From assembly GCA_964606735.1 (NCBI GenBank), contig CAZSHI010000003.1, positions 1 through 64,000 of the forward strand: 64,000 bases of DNA, read 5' to 3'. Shown here piece by piece: positions 1-8,739 of this stretch; within the stretch, counting starts at the first letter, position 1; each line of letters opens with the position of its first letter. The DNA comes from UBA5109 sp964606735 (GTDB taxonomy: Bacteria > Pseudomonadota > Gammaproteobacteria > Pseudomonadales > Pseudohongiellaceae). The notes below the pieces were generated by a model. The model was not told the DNA's origin. It did no database searches and saw nothing but the letters and a program-made list of their open reading frames with translations. The translations under genes were made by a program, and so were the position numbers.

Positions 1-58
1 TTCAACTCCCCCCGCCTCCACCAATGCAACTTCCAATGTATTGGCACCCGCTTCTTTT

Positions 59-2134
59 CTAAGGCAGCGCGTAGGCAATAAGTTCTGCACCTGCATTCGC
101 ACCCGATTGACTCACTGCAAGTACAATGTACTGTTTGCCTTCATGCATGAAAGTCATAGGGGAACCAGTTTGTTTGGCCGGCATTTCAATCTGGCCTTCC
201 ACATCCTCACCCGTTTCCTTGTCATAGGCACGTAACAGAGCAACCATTTCACCACTTTCATTGGTGTGAACATCTCCTTCTCCCGCGATGACAAGACTCT
301 TTGTGGTGAGCGTACCAATGAAAATTCGACCATAGGCGCCCAGTCTGTCTACATCCAAGCCGGCCAGTGCCGGATTGTTACGGATATTGTCCGGGGTGGT
401 GGAATGTGCTTTCTGCCAGAGCATTTCACCGGTGTTCATGTCGTAGGCAGTAATACGATCATAGGGAGGTTTGATCATTGGAATAGAGCCCTGAATAAAG
501 GTACTGGGTCGTCGCGCTGGAGCACCGAGCCCACCCGGTCGAGGCCCTAATCCTCCAGGTCTTGCTCCCAGGCCAGGCGGTGCAGGCGTGGCGCTCGCTC
601 TTTCAGCCTCACCTTGCGGACCTGGATCAAAAGGTTCCATATCGGCCGGAATATTGCGCATGTTATACACAGCCGTATGTGAATGAATGTAAAGCCGGTT
701 AGTCTCCGGGTCCAGACTGCCACCCGGCCAGTTTGCACCACCCACATCGGCAGGCAGCATCAGGGTACCAAGATCGGATCCCTGACCTTCTACACCTGGC
801 GGTGTATACAAAGGACCAATATTGAACTGGCTCATCAGCTCCCTGGCTTCTGACAACAATTCAGGAGTCAGGTCATTCAATACCTCTTCCGATACCCCCT
901 GACGATCAAACGGTAATGGCCAGCTCGGTATCGGTTGGGTTGAGCTGGTTTGTTCAAAGGGTGACTGCGATTGCGGTACGGGCTCTTCGTTGATCGGCCA
1001 GATTGGTTCACCGGTTTCTCGGTTCAGCACAAAAAGAAAGGCCGATTTAGTTGGCTGTGCCAGCGCCTTGATGGTCCTACCATCCATCTGCATATCAAAT
1101 AATATAGGTGCGCAGGGAAGATCATAATCCCATAGGCCATGATGAACTGTCTGGTAGTGCCAGCGACGTTCTCCAGTGCGTACATCAACAGCGACCAAAG
1201 ACTCCCCAAACAGGCCATCTCCAGGCCGGTGAAACCCGTTGTAATCCGAGGAAGGCATTTCCACCGGCAGATAGACCAGACCGAGTTCCTCATCTGCACT
1301 CATCTGGGCCCACACACCGGTATTGCCGTTACGGTCAGCAGCACCGTCCTGCCAGCTGCCGTAACCAAATTCGCCCGCCAGGGGTATGGTGTGAAATATC
1401 CACAAACGTTCACCGGTGCGTACGTCATAGCCTCGTACATAACCACGAACATCCCAGGTGGAGCTCATGCTGCCAGCGGGACCATGGGCAGCACCTACGA
1501 CAATGACATCCCCGACAACCAGCGGTGCAGCATTCAGCCCGATGTTGCCCCCATCCGGATCCACTTCCTGATCAAAATTTTGCTTGAGATCAACCACGCC
1601 ATTGTCGCCAAACGAGCTGACCAGTTCCCCCGTGTCAGCATCCAGCGTTATCATGCGATAGCCTGGCGTCACATAAATAATATGCTTTTGCTGCCCATCC
1701 TCACTGGCCCAGTAGGACAGCCCCCGGCCTGCCCCCTGACGTGCGCCTGCCGTGCCACGTGCACCTTCATCTTCACGGTGCATCCATAGCATTTCCCCGG
1801 TAGCAGGATTCAGCGCTATCACATCACGGCGTGTACCCGCAGTAGTATATAGCATGCCATTCACATAAAGAGGCGTGGATGAATAAAGCGTATCCGGTCT
1901 CGGCCCAAGAAAATCGGTACTCAATCTCCAAACCATTTCCAAGTCTTTGAAATTATCCTGGTTGATCTGATCCAGGGGTGAATATCGCTGACTCGCCAAA
2001 TTTGCGCCGTAAGTGGGCCATTCCCCAAGAATTTGTTCTGATTCCGTAATTGTTTGCGCCGAACCGACAGAAACAGCTGTCATGGCCCAGGCAAACAGGG
2101 AGCTTAATGCAAGACTGTATCCTTTTTTTATCAT
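59..2134 (-). CDS. Exported PQQ-dependent (glucose/alcohol-type) dehydrogenase
   Basis: A 691-residue exported quinoprotein. Residues 1-27 form a Sec signal peptide ending near GSAQ. The mature start (GEWPTYGANLASQRYSPL) is the classic opening of the eight-bladed PQQ dehydrogenases. HHGLWDYDLP near residues 332-341 matches the active-site blade of membrane-type glucose dehydrogenases (compare HHDLWDMD). I see no adjacent Cys-Cys disulfide of the methanol dehydrogenase type and no heme motif, so electrons probably pass to the small cytochrome c encoded 27 bases upstream. Known role of the family: periplasmic oxidation of aldoses or alcohols with PQQ. The substrate cannot be read from sequence. 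An unusual Pro/Gly-rich stretch with repeated PGGLG units lies near residues 515-540. AGGAG seven bases before the ATG supports the start. It is the last gene of the six-gene run. Confidence 0.9.
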   Translation of the reverse strand: MIKKGYSLALSSLFAWAMTAVSVGSAQTITESEQILGEWPTYGANLASQRYSPLDQINQDNFKDLEMVWRLSTDFLGPRPDTLYSSTPLYVNGMLYTTAGTRRDVIALNPATGEMLWMHREDEGARGTAGARQGAGRGLSYWASEDGQQKHIIYVTPGYRMITLDADTGELVSSFGDNGVVDLKQNFDQEVDPDGGNIGLNAAPLVVGDVIVVGAAHGPAGSMSSTWDVRGYVRGYDVRTGERLWIFHTIPLAGEFGYGSWQDGAADRNGNTGVWAQMSADEELGLVYLPVEMPSSDYNGFHRPGDGLFGESLVAVDVRTGERRWHYQTVHHGLWDYDLPCAPILFDMQMDGRTIKALAQPTKSAFLFVLNRETGEPIWPINEEPVPQSQSPFEQTSSTQPIPSWPLPFDRQGVSEEVLNDLTPELLSEARELMSQFNIGPLYTPPGVEGQGSDLGTLMLPADVGGANWPGGSLDPETNRLYIHSHTAVYNMRNIPADMEPFDPGPQGEAERASATPAPPGLGARPGGLGPRPGGLGAPARRPSTFIQGSIPMIKPPYDRITAYDMNTGEMLWQKAHSTTPDNIRNNPALAGLDVDRLGAYGRIFIGTLTTKSLVIAGEGDVHTNESGEMVALLRAYDKETGEDVEGQIEMPAKQTGSPMTFMHEGKQYIVLAVSQSGANAGAELIAYALP

Positions 2135-2161
2135 GATATTCTCCTGATGAAGGCGGTATTT

Positions 2162-2623
2162 TTACTGGCCAGCCTGTCCTGATTGAAACTGTATCTGAGA
2201 GAGTACGGCCGCTTCAATGACTAGAGGAGATTCGCCCAGAGGCAGGCCGTTATACCAGAGCAAGTAGCTGAGAATCTCGACATTTTCTTCTCGTGACAGA
2301 TCCCCAGGTTTATCCGGTGGCATGGTCTGGATGCGACCAACCAGCGCTTCAAGAGGGGCATTGTTCCAGGTACTGGCAAATTGAGGACCAGCCAGGGGCG
2401 GAGCCTTGTCGACACCACCCATATCTTCACCATGACAGTTCAGACAATACTGGTAATACAGCGCCTGCCCCTGAATAGCCTGCTCTTCGTTATAAATGCC
2501 TTCAAAGACAGATGGAGCAGACGTTGATTGTGCCATGGCAATCATGCTTGTGCCTGAAAAAAAGACAATGAATAGTACACATGACGATAAGAGTTTTTCC
2601 CGTGACTGCACTTGAAAAATCAT
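2162..2623 (-). CDS. Small exported cytochrome c
   Basis: A mono-heme c-type cytochrome of 153 residues. I chose the ATG at 2623: it lies one base after the TGA of the aldolase gene, which suggests translational coupling, and it opens directly into a signal peptide ending near MAMAQS. A longer frame to 2671 would overlap the upstream gene. The heme motif is CLNCH at residues 60-64, followed by GEDMGG and by TMPPDKPG, whose Met is the likely axial ligand. The fold resembles the cytochrome subunits that partner PQQ alcohol dehydrogenases. Position between the aldolase and the PQQ dehydrogenase suggests it is the electron acceptor of the latter; this is inference from gene order. Confidence 0.85.
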   Translation of the reverse strand: MIFQVQSREKLLSSCVLFIVFFSGTSMIAMAQSTSAPSVFEGIYNEEQAIQGQALYYQYCLNCHGEDMGGVDKAPPLAGPQFASTWNNAPLEALVGRIQTMPPDKPGDLSREENVEILSYLLWYNGLPLGESPLVIEAAVLSQIQFQSGQAGQ

Positions 2624-2624
2624 C

Positions 2625-3509
2625 TCAGTTCCCTTCAGACCCTTCGATAGGTGCAACACCACTTGGGACACCCGGTTCTACATTACTCTCCAAAGCAAGG
2701 CGGGCACCGTTTCTGACAAGCGCAGTATCAGGCGGCCCCTGGAAGAAAGTATAACCTTCACGTGTACCCTTCCAGGCCAAAGGTCCTGCAACAAATTTAC
2801 CCGCATTCAAAGTGGCATTCCTGACCCTAGTGACCATGGCTTCATAACCTGCATCTCCCTGTCGCATTCCACTAAAACTGCCTAAATCCGTGCTGGCGAC
2901 AAAAACGACATCTACCTGTTCAATATCGGCAATCTGTCCGGCAATTTCAACGCCAGTTGGGTTTTCTATCATGGCAACAATCATGATGTTGTCATTGGCG
3001 GTCTGTCGGTAGTTGCGGCCCCAGAGTGCGCCGTACTGACCACCACCCTGACTGCGTCTGCCAATTGGGGGGTATTTTGCAAAGGTAATGGCGTTTTCAA
3101 TTTTCTCTACGGTGTCGACCATCGGGACAATCACCCCAAGCGCACCAATATCGACTGCCTTCTGGATATCTCCTTCGGTCGCGTCAGGCACCCTGATAAA
3201 AGGAATGGCTGGACCGGGACAAACGCGAATCATGGTTGCGACTTGCGAGAAGGTCAACGGACTGTGCTGCATCTCAATCCAGAGAAAATCAAAACCTGCA
3301 TTGGCCATGGCACAATAGATATTGATATCTGCTGTGCTGACTGTGCCACCAACGACCTGCTCACCGCGAGCCAGTTTTTCCTTGACGGTGTTGTATAACG
3401 CATCATTCGCATCAGCTGCTTGAACGATTTGACTCGAAAGCAATGTAACAAATAGTGAGAAGCACATGGGTAAAAGCGAAACTGCGGAGACAAGATTAAT
3501 TTTTTTCAT
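2625..3509 (-). CDS. Exported HpcH/HpaI-family aldolase
   Basis: A 294-residue member of the HpcH/HpaI (2,4-dihydroxyhept-2-ene-1,7-dioate) aldolase family. These are class II, divalent-metal pyruvate aldolases with a TIM barrel. Recognisable pieces are IEMQHSP (catalytic His region), RVPDA (substrate-binding Arg), MIENPTGV (metal Glu) and FVASTDLGSFSG (metal Asp region). The family is normally cytoplasmic. Here residues 1-32 form a clear signal peptide (MKKINLVSAVSLLPMCF onward, ending near VQAADA), so the enzyme should be periplasmic. It lies between a cytochrome-PQQ dehydrogenase and a cytochrome c. A plausible role is retro-aldol cleavage of an oxidised sugar acid, but the substrate is unknown. 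Confidence 0.88.
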   Translation of the reverse strand: MKKINLVSAVSLLPMCFSLFVTLLSSQIVQAADANDALYNTVKEKLARGEQVVGGTVSTADINIYCAMANAGFDFLWIEMQHSPLTFSQVATMIRVCPGPAIPFIRVPDATEGDIQKAVDIGALGVIVPMVDTVEKIENAITFAKYPPIGRRSQGGGQYGALWGRNYRQTANDNIMIVAMIENPTGVEIAGQIADIEQVDVVFVASTDLGSFSGMRQGDAGYEAMVTRVRNATLNAGKFVAGPLAWKGTREGYTFFQGPPDTALVRNGARLALESNVEPGVPSGVAPIEGSEGN

Positions 3510-3575
3510 TCTTTATTACCTTTTGGTTTATCTATCATTGATCACAGTGAGAATCAGAGCTCAGAATATGTATTT

Positions 3576-5078
3576 TTATTGTTCGGGCTGCAGGCGAATA
3601 ACCATACCGGGTGCTGCCCCAAAAACCGGCGTGCCGGTGCCGCGACCAGTCGGGTTTTGCAACAGGAGGTAAAACAAACCATCAGGACCTGTGATGATCT
3701 GCCTTGTACGACCATATTGCTCAAAAATGACTTCTTGCTCCGTAATCTCTCGTCCATTGATTTCAAGACGTAAGAGTCTTTGTCCCACCAGGCCTGTTAC
3801 AAATAGGCTGCTATTTTTCCATCCAGGATACCGGTCGCCAGTATAAAAGCTTATCCCACTGGGACCAATCGCAGGCGTGTAATATCTAACCGGATCTTCC
3901 ATTGAGGGATCATGCTGCTGATTAATCCCATTTTGTATTCCCATACTGACAAGGCCCCACCCGTAGTTTTTACCTGGTTCGATGATATTAATTTCATCTC
4001 CACCCGTTGGCCCGTGTTCACTTTCCCACAGCAACCCAGTAAGAGGATCGAATGCCAAGCCTTCAGGATTACGGTTTCCGTAAGACCAAATAGAAGGCCA
4101 GGCTGATTCTTGGTCAGCAAAGGGGTTATCTTCAGGAATACTGCCATCATCGTTGATGCGATGTATCTTGCCCATAGGATTGCTAAGATCCTGAGCATTG
4201 CCCATATCGCCACGATCTCCCAAAGTCCAGAACAGGTGTCCATCCCGATCAAACAAAAAACGTTGTCCGTAGTGGATAATCGACGGGGAATACATCTCAT
4301 CTGGGATTCTAACGATATCCTGCTGATCCACCCATTCATTTGCGGCATTGATCCGTGCACGCACAATTCGTGTATTTGACGGTGGCAGGGGGATGTCGCG
4401 ACCGGCCGTTTCAGGGGGTATATCGCCGGTATAACCTGGCACAAGTTCTGAATAGGAAAGGTAAATCCAGCCGTTTTCAGCATAGTCTGGGTGCACGGCA
4501 ATGTCGAAATAACCACCATCCTGCCGGACCCAGGGCGTAGGTGTATTTTTAATGGGTTCAGGTATTAAAGCACCTTGCTGATCAATAATACGTAGCCGGC
4601 CTGGTCTTTCAGAGACCAGCATCCGGCCATCGGGCAGAAAGGCCATTCCCCAAGGGGTGTCGAGACCCGTTGCAAAAACCTCAATACGAACCTTCTGCTT
4701 TTCCGTATCAAGCAGTTGGCCGTCGGGATTTGGTACATAAACTGGACGCTCAGATAAATTACCGCTTTGTTGGCGGATAAAAGAGATCAATTGAGATGCC
4801 TCAACTTGAGTTATGGCACCACGGAATGAGGGCATATCCTGTTGTTCTATACCATTCAAGATAGTTGCCAGCATTTCTTCGTCACTCCGCTGCTCCAGTA
4901 ATTCCTTGTTGAACAGGCTTGGTGCCCTGCCACCATTCAGGTCACTGCCATGGCAACCTGCACAATTACTGGTAAATAGCATTTCCTGTGGCGAGGGTGG
5001 GCGCTGGGCCAAGCTCACTGATGAAACCCCGATCGCCAAAAAAGCCACTAACAGTCTAATTATTGATGGCATTTTCAT
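3576..5078 (-). CDS. Cytochrome c-PQQ sugar dehydrogenase fusion (Asd/YliI type)
   Basis: A 500-residue exported fusion. A signal peptide covers residues 1-25. A cytochrome c domain follows, with CAGCH at residues 39-43 and DMPSFRGAIT supplying a likely axial Met. From about residue 128 comes a six-bladed soluble glucose/aldose dehydrogenase propeller: DTPWGMAFLPDGRMLVSERP, then GNRNPEGLAFDP and SEHGPTGGDEINIIEPGKNY, which are hallmarks of the GSDH/Asd family. Family knowledge: PQQ-dependent oxidation of aldose sugars at C1 to lactones. The attached cytochrome would take electrons directly. AAGGGG lies five bases before the ATG. The lactonase encoded just upstream would open the lactone product. 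Confidence 0.9.
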   Translation of the reverse strand: MKMPSIIRLLVAFLAIGVSSVSLAQRPPSPQEMLFTSNCAGCHGSDLNGGRAPSLFNKELLEQRSDEEMLATILNGIEQQDMPSFRGAITQVEASQLISFIRQQSGNLSERPVYVPNPDGQLLDTEKQKVRIEVFATGLDTPWGMAFLPDGRMLVSERPGRLRIIDQQGALIPEPIKNTPTPWVRQDGGYFDIAVHPDYAENGWIYLSYSELVPGYTGDIPPETAGRDIPLPPSNTRIVRARINAANEWVDQQDIVRIPDEMYSPSIIHYGQRFLFDRDGHLFWTLGDRGDMGNAQDLSNPMGKIHRINDDGSIPEDNPFADQESAWPSIWSYGNRNPEGLAFDPLTGLLWESEHGPTGGDEINIIEPGKNYGWGLVSMGIQNGINQQHDPSMEDPVRYYTPAIGPSGISFYTGDRYPGWKNSSLFVTGLVGQRLLRLEINGREITEQEVIFEQYGRTRQIITGPDGLFYLLLQNPTGRGTGTPVFGAAPGMVIRLQPEQ

Positions 5079-5146
5079 TAAGCCCCTTCCCTTTCAGTCT
5101 TATTTTCATAATTAGCTTATCGGCAGTTAACAAGGCAAAAGTAGGC

Positions 5147-6274
5147 TCAACAGATATGCGCACCCGGAATAGCCAAGTAAACCGAGTAAAGAGATTGACT
5201 GGCTGTCATGAACAGACGGTTTCTCTTTGGACCGCCAAAGCATACATTGGCACATACTTCGGGGAGTCGAATCATTCCAATAAGATCGCCTTCGGGCGAT
5301 ACCACAGTCACACCCGGATTGGCACCTGCCCAAACATTGCCAAAAGTATCGCAACGTATTCCATCAGGCGAGGAACGTGCACCATCAGGCAGGGTAACCT
5401 GAGAGAAGGTGCGTCCATTGCGCAAGCGAGTGCCATCAATATCCCAGACCCTTGTCTGACCAGAGTCAGCAAGGTACAGGCGCCTGTAGTCAGGGGAAAA
5501 GCACAAACCGTTAGGCTGGCCGACTTCATCGGTGAGCAGCTCAATGCGTCCGTTGGCGCCGTCGACACGATACACGGCTTCCTTAGTTTCGGATTCTGCA
5601 GGCCGGCCTTCATAGAGTCCACGAATACCAAACGTCGGATCAGTAAACCAGATACTGCCATCGGGATGCACGACAAGGTCATTTGGGGAATTCAGTCTTT
5701 TGCCATTGTAACTATCAGCAATCACCGTAAGCGTGCCGTCCTGCTCGTAGCGAACAACTCGACGGCCACCATGTTCTGCAGATAGCTGGCGCCCCTGAAA
5801 ATCAAAAGTATTGCCATTGCTATTGCCTGACGGATTACGGAAAGTGGTGACATGTCCGTCCTCCTCAAGCCTGCGCTTCTGAACATTGTTCGGAATATCA
5901 CTCCATACCAGGTAGTTACCTACTCCGTTCCATGCCGGGCCTTCAGCCCAGAGGGTACCGCTATAAAGTCTCTGAATCGGGGCATTGAACTGGAGGCAGC
6001 GACGAAAACGCGGGTCAAGGGTGATGATATCGGGATCAGGATAACGAATCGGATTTTGTCCACTCCAGTCTCGGTTTGTAGCCGCTGAAGAGATCGCCTC
6101 AGAAGCTGACTGCGATCTGGCAATGTTTGCAAAAAAGGGCAATAGGGCCCCTCCAGCAATTCCTTTGATCAGGAGTCTGCGCCCCTTGAGGGGAAGGGTG
6201 GCATCGAGTTGAATAGAATCATTACCGCTGGCCTCAACGCCTAGTTTTTTGAATTTGTTAACTATTAAACCCAT
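5147..6274 (-). CDS. Exported SMP-30/gluconolactonase-family lactonase
   Basis: A 375-residue SMP-30/gluconolaconase/LRE propeller. The metal-site segments of the family are visible: AEGPAWNG (Glu), SPNDLVVHPDGSIWFTD (Asn) and SPDGIRCDTFGN (Asp). PNGLCFSPDYRRLYLADSG is the usual fourth-blade signature. The N-terminus carries GRRLLIKG at residues 31-38 followed by a hydrophobic stretch ending near ARSQS, which fits a Tat-like export signal with a long n-region. The family hydrolyses aldonolactones to aldonic acids with Ca or Zn. Placed directly before the PQQ sugar dehydrogenase, it would complete oxidation of an aldose to its acid in the periplasm. Substrate is inferred. Confidence 0.88.
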   Translation of the reverse strand: MGLIVNKFKKLGVEASGNDSIQLDATLPLKGRRLLIKGIAGGALLPFFANIARSQSASEAISSAATNRDWSGQNPIRYPDPDIITLDPRFRRCLQFNAPIQRLYSGTLWAEGPAWNGVGNYLVWSDIPNNVQKRRLEEDGHVTTFRNPSGNSNGNTFDFQGRQLSAEHGGRRVVRYEQDGTLTVIADSYNGKRLNSPNDLVVHPDGSIWFTDPTFGIRGLYEGRPAESETKEAVYRVDGANGRIELLTDEVGQPNGLCFSPDYRRLYLADSGQTRVWDIDGTRLRNGRTFSQVTLPDGARSSPDGIRCDTFGNVWAGANPGVTVVSPEGDLIGMIRLPEVCANVCFGGPKRNRLFMTASQSLYSVYLAIPGAHIC

Positions 6275-6352
6275 ACTGATTAAATTCCTTAATTTATTTT
6301 TTTTATGCTGGTATTTGCATCAGTGAATCCTGCTATCATCAAAATTCGTTCG

Positions 6353-7387
6353 CTACCTCTGACGTTCAAGCCCAATAATTTTTGCCTCTGCGCAGTGAAT
6401 CATTACATCGTAATACCTGTCGACCCACTCCGCACTTGATACAAACGGATTTGGCCCAAATCCCCGCCCTGGAATCATTCTTGCCTTGTCATGTGCATCA
6501 TCAAATTCTGAATGATTTGTCAGTAGCACTGTTGCTCCGGCTTCAGCAGATTTTTCAGCAAACATCCTCTGCGATTGAATATATTCTTCCAGATTAGGAA
6601 TACCTGGAATCGGCGTAGCAGTAGGGAAATTGAATGCTGTTCCACCAGAATACGAGACCACAAGTGGCCTACCAAAATCATTCACAGGGAAGATATAAGA
6701 AAGTGTACCTTTGGTATGGCCGGGTGTCGGATATATTTCAATAGTTGTCCCGCCGATGGTAAGGGACATAAATTCACTCACTTCAATGCCGTTTGAGCTA
6801 TCGGGTGTCATTGATGTATATCGATTTGGATACTGTCTTACTAAGTCCCAATCTGCTTTCCCCATGATAACTGTTGCGCCACTGGCAGCCTGTACCAGTT
6901 CCACACCACCGATATGATCGCCATGTGCCTGGGAGATCAGAATGTATTGGATATCCGCAGGATCCAGACCAAGCTTCTGCATGCCATCCAAAATCAGTTC
7001 ACCGGAGTTATAGGGGAACTGTGTATCAAACAATATATACCCCTCACTGGTGGTCAATAGCCAGGCAGAATGCACTGCCCCCCCCAGCCAATAAAGGTCA
7101 TCAAAAACCTGAACCGGATCCGCATACCAGCTTTCTCGAGGAGGTGCCAAACTGGGATCACGCACGTACCCCGGCACAGTATTGCTGGTATTCTCCCCCA
7201 GACTCGGTGGTAGCACACAAAGCCTATTCAGCACTCCCAGATACTCAAACCCTGCTGCCTCTTTGGCGAGTCTGACAGCATTGTCAATTTCAGCTTCAAA
7301 ATCTCTGGCGCTTTGCTGAGCCAACGAATTACCTGTACTCAATATTATTAAAAGAATGAAAGACAAGCTGGATATATGTTTCAACAT
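6353..7387 (-). CDS. Exported subclass B3-like metallo-beta-lactamase-fold hydrolase
   Basis: About 344 residues. I chose the ATG at 7387: AGGGG lies about nine bases before it and the protein then opens with a signal peptide ending near NSLAQQ; an ATG 39 bases further out has no such support. The metal motif is QAHGDHIGG, where most B3 enzymes have HAHxDH. Gln in the first position is the arrangement known from GOB-type B3 enzymes. GHTKGT and NHSEFD supply the later histidines, and a Ser precedes GGT where B3 enzymes have Ser instead of Cys. It could be a beta-lactamase, but its place at the head of an oxidation operon suggests a lactone or ester hydrolase. Confidence 0.82.
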   Translation of the reverse strand: MLKHISSLSFILLIILSTGNSLAQQSARDFEAEIDNAVRLAKEAAGFEYLGVLNRLCVLPPSLGENTSNTVPGYVRDPSLAPPRESWYADPVQVFDDLYWLGGAVHSAWLLTTSEGYILFDTQFPYNSGELILDGMQKLGLDPADIQYILISQAHGDHIGGVELVQAASGATVIMGKADWDLVRQYPNRYTSMTPDSSNGIEVSEFMSLTIGGTTIEIYPTPGHTKGTLSYIFPVNDFGRPLVVSYSGGTAFNFPTATPIPGIPNLEEYIQSQRMFAEKSAEAGATVLLTNHSEFDDAHDKARMIPGRGFGPNPFVSSAEWVDRYYDVMIHCAEAKIIGLERQR

Positions 7388-7761
7388 AATTTGGACCCCT
7401 GATAACCATGTCTGAATGCTGGACATTTAAAGTACTTAGGTATTTTTTCCCTAAAATATACAAGCATACACAGACGACAATAAACCGGATATTACAGTCA
7501 GAAGAACGCTGCGCTTAAAGGCAAACCGGAATATTTTACCTTCTTGTGCACGAGGCATACCGATTGCAGTAACAGATAAGCCAAATCTTAACAGAAAACA
7601 CTGTATTGAGAGATTATAAGCTCTCCTTATTTATGTCCAGTCAATGATGTTACTTAACCTTTTTATTTTCAGACCCTTCGTTTACTAATTCCCTATCTCT
7701 TCACATACTCTATAAATACAGCTACATTCTTCTCTATAAAACAGTTGCAAGGAGTAAACAA
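7388..7761. other. Divergent intergenic region with gene remnant
   Basis: A 374-base gap between divergent genes. It must hold promoters for both. The right part is AT-rich, with TATAAA-like boxes at 7711-7716 and 7734-7739 that could be -10 elements for the dehydrogenase at 7762, but I cannot identify a convincing -35. The left-centre part is occupied by a decayed lactate-permease tail, annotated separately. Confidence 0.5.
7451..7618 (-). pseudogene. Decayed 3' end of an LctP-type lactate permease
   Basis: The minus strand encodes, in one frame ending at TAG (7453-7451), the segments GMPRAQEGKIFRFAFKRS and GLLSSVY. They align with GMPRSEEGRLFRFTFKHS and GLMTSLY at the C-terminus of the intact permease at 24222-25832. 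Nucleotide identity is visible along about 95 bases (7497-7590 against the stretch near 24270-24365). Upstream of about 7590 the match continues only weakly (IIS against MIS) and in a shifted frame with a stop, and no further permease sequence is seen. This is a truncated remnant of a second permease gene. Confidence 0.75.
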
Positions 7762-8739
7762 TTGTCAGATTTCAAAGTTTTACTCACTCGACATTTACCG
7801 GAAGCTGTTGAAGCCGCTTTTCAGGCTCAATTTGATGTAAGACTCAACACATCGGATATGCCTCTCACACAACAAGAATTGCGAAATGCACTTCTACACT
7901 ACGATGCCATCTGCCCTACTGTGAATGACCGAATCCCAGCTAAGCTATTCAATAAGATCGAGTCGCCGCGGACGCGCATCATCGCCAATTTTGGTGTTGG
8001 GTTTAACCATATCGATATAGCTGCTGCAAATGCCAAGGGCATTACCGTGACCAACACCCCCGATGTATTGACCGATGCTACCGCCGACCTGGCAATGACA
8101 ATGCTCTTGATGGTGGCTAGAAGAACGGGAGAAGGAGAAAGGCAGTTAAGAAGTAGACAATGGACTGGCTGGTTCCCGACTCACTTGATGGGCAATATGG
8201 TCAGCGGCAAAACATTAGGCATCATTGGTATGGGTCGCATTGGTCTGGCTATGGCGCACAGGGCCAACAAGGGTTTTGGCATGAAGATCCTTTATCATAA
8301 CCGACACCCATTGAGCGCTGATAAGTTAGGCGACCTTGAGGCTGCATATTTTGACAGTCTCGATGCCATGCTGGCTCATTGTGATTTTCTTTCTCTGCAT
8401 TGCCCTGGCGGTGAAAATAACAGACATTTACTCAATGACCGAACTCTTGCGCTATTACCCAAGCATGCCTATGTCATCAATACAGCGAGGGGTGATGTCA
8501 TTGATGAAGCAGCTCTGATCCAGGCTCTGCAATCCGGTGCCATTGCGGGTGCCGGACTGGATGTATATGAAAAAGAACCGGCTGTAGCAGAGGCCTTAAT
8601 AAAAATGGAGAATGTGGTACTCCTGCCCCATCTGGGAAGTGCAACCCATGAAACCAGATTTGCAATGGGTATGCGCGTTCTTGACAATCTGAAAGCATTT
8701 TTTGAGGGAAAAAATGTACCAGACTTGGTCAGCCCTTGA
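7762..8739 (+). CDS. D-2-hydroxyacid dehydrogenase (glyoxylate/hydroxypyruvate reductase type)
   Basis: A 325-residue NAD(P)-dependent D-isomer-specific 2-hydroxyacid dehydrogenase. The start is TTG at 7762, supported by AAGGAG seven bases upstream. The Rossmann motif is LGIIGMGRIG. Catalytic residues are visible: Arg in NTARGDVIDE, Glu in DVYEKEPAV and His in LLPHLGSATHE. NFGVGFNHID is the substrate-loop signature of the glyoxylate reductase (GyaR/GhrB) group. The reaction is reversible reduction of glyoxylate, hydroxypyruvate or a related 2-oxo acid in the cytoplasm. The lactate/glycolate permease remnant immediately upstream suggests that it once belonged with a 2-hydroxyacid uptake gene. 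It is transcribed alone. Confidence 0.9.
   Translation: MSDFKVLLTRHLPEAVEAAFQAQFDVRLNTSDMPLTQQELRNALLHYDAICPTVNDRIPAKLFNKIESPRTRIIANFGVGFNHIDIAAANAKGITVTNTPDVLTDATADLAMTMLLMVARRTGEGERQLRSRQWTGWFPTHLMGNMVSGKTLGIIGMGRIGLAMAHRANKGFGMKILYHNRHPLSADKLGDLEAAYFDSLDAMLAHCDFLSLHCPGGENNRHLLNDRTLALLPKHAYVINTARGDVIDEAALIQALQSGAIAGAGLDVYEKEPAVAEALIKMENVVLLPHLGSATHETRFAMGMRVLDNLKAFFEGKNVPDLVSP

Noticed and set aside
1..58. Open minus-strand frame reading TLEVALVEAGGVE at the left edge
   Set aside because: Only about 20 codons are visible, no start or ribosome-binding site leads into it, and it overlaps the end of the PQQ dehydrogenase in another frame. Not enough to call a gene.
1139..1789. 216-codon plus-strand frame inside the PQQ dehydrogenase
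   Set aside because: Lies wholly opposite a well-conserved gene, with no family features.
5063..5785. 240-codon plus-strand frame opposite the SMP-30 gene
   Set aside because: Antisense to conserved lactonase motifs; composition is a by-product of that gene.
6353..7387. An antibiotic-resistance beta-lactamase
   Set aside because: Fold and motif are B3-like, but the surrounding genes are metabolic and no resistance or mobile genes are near.
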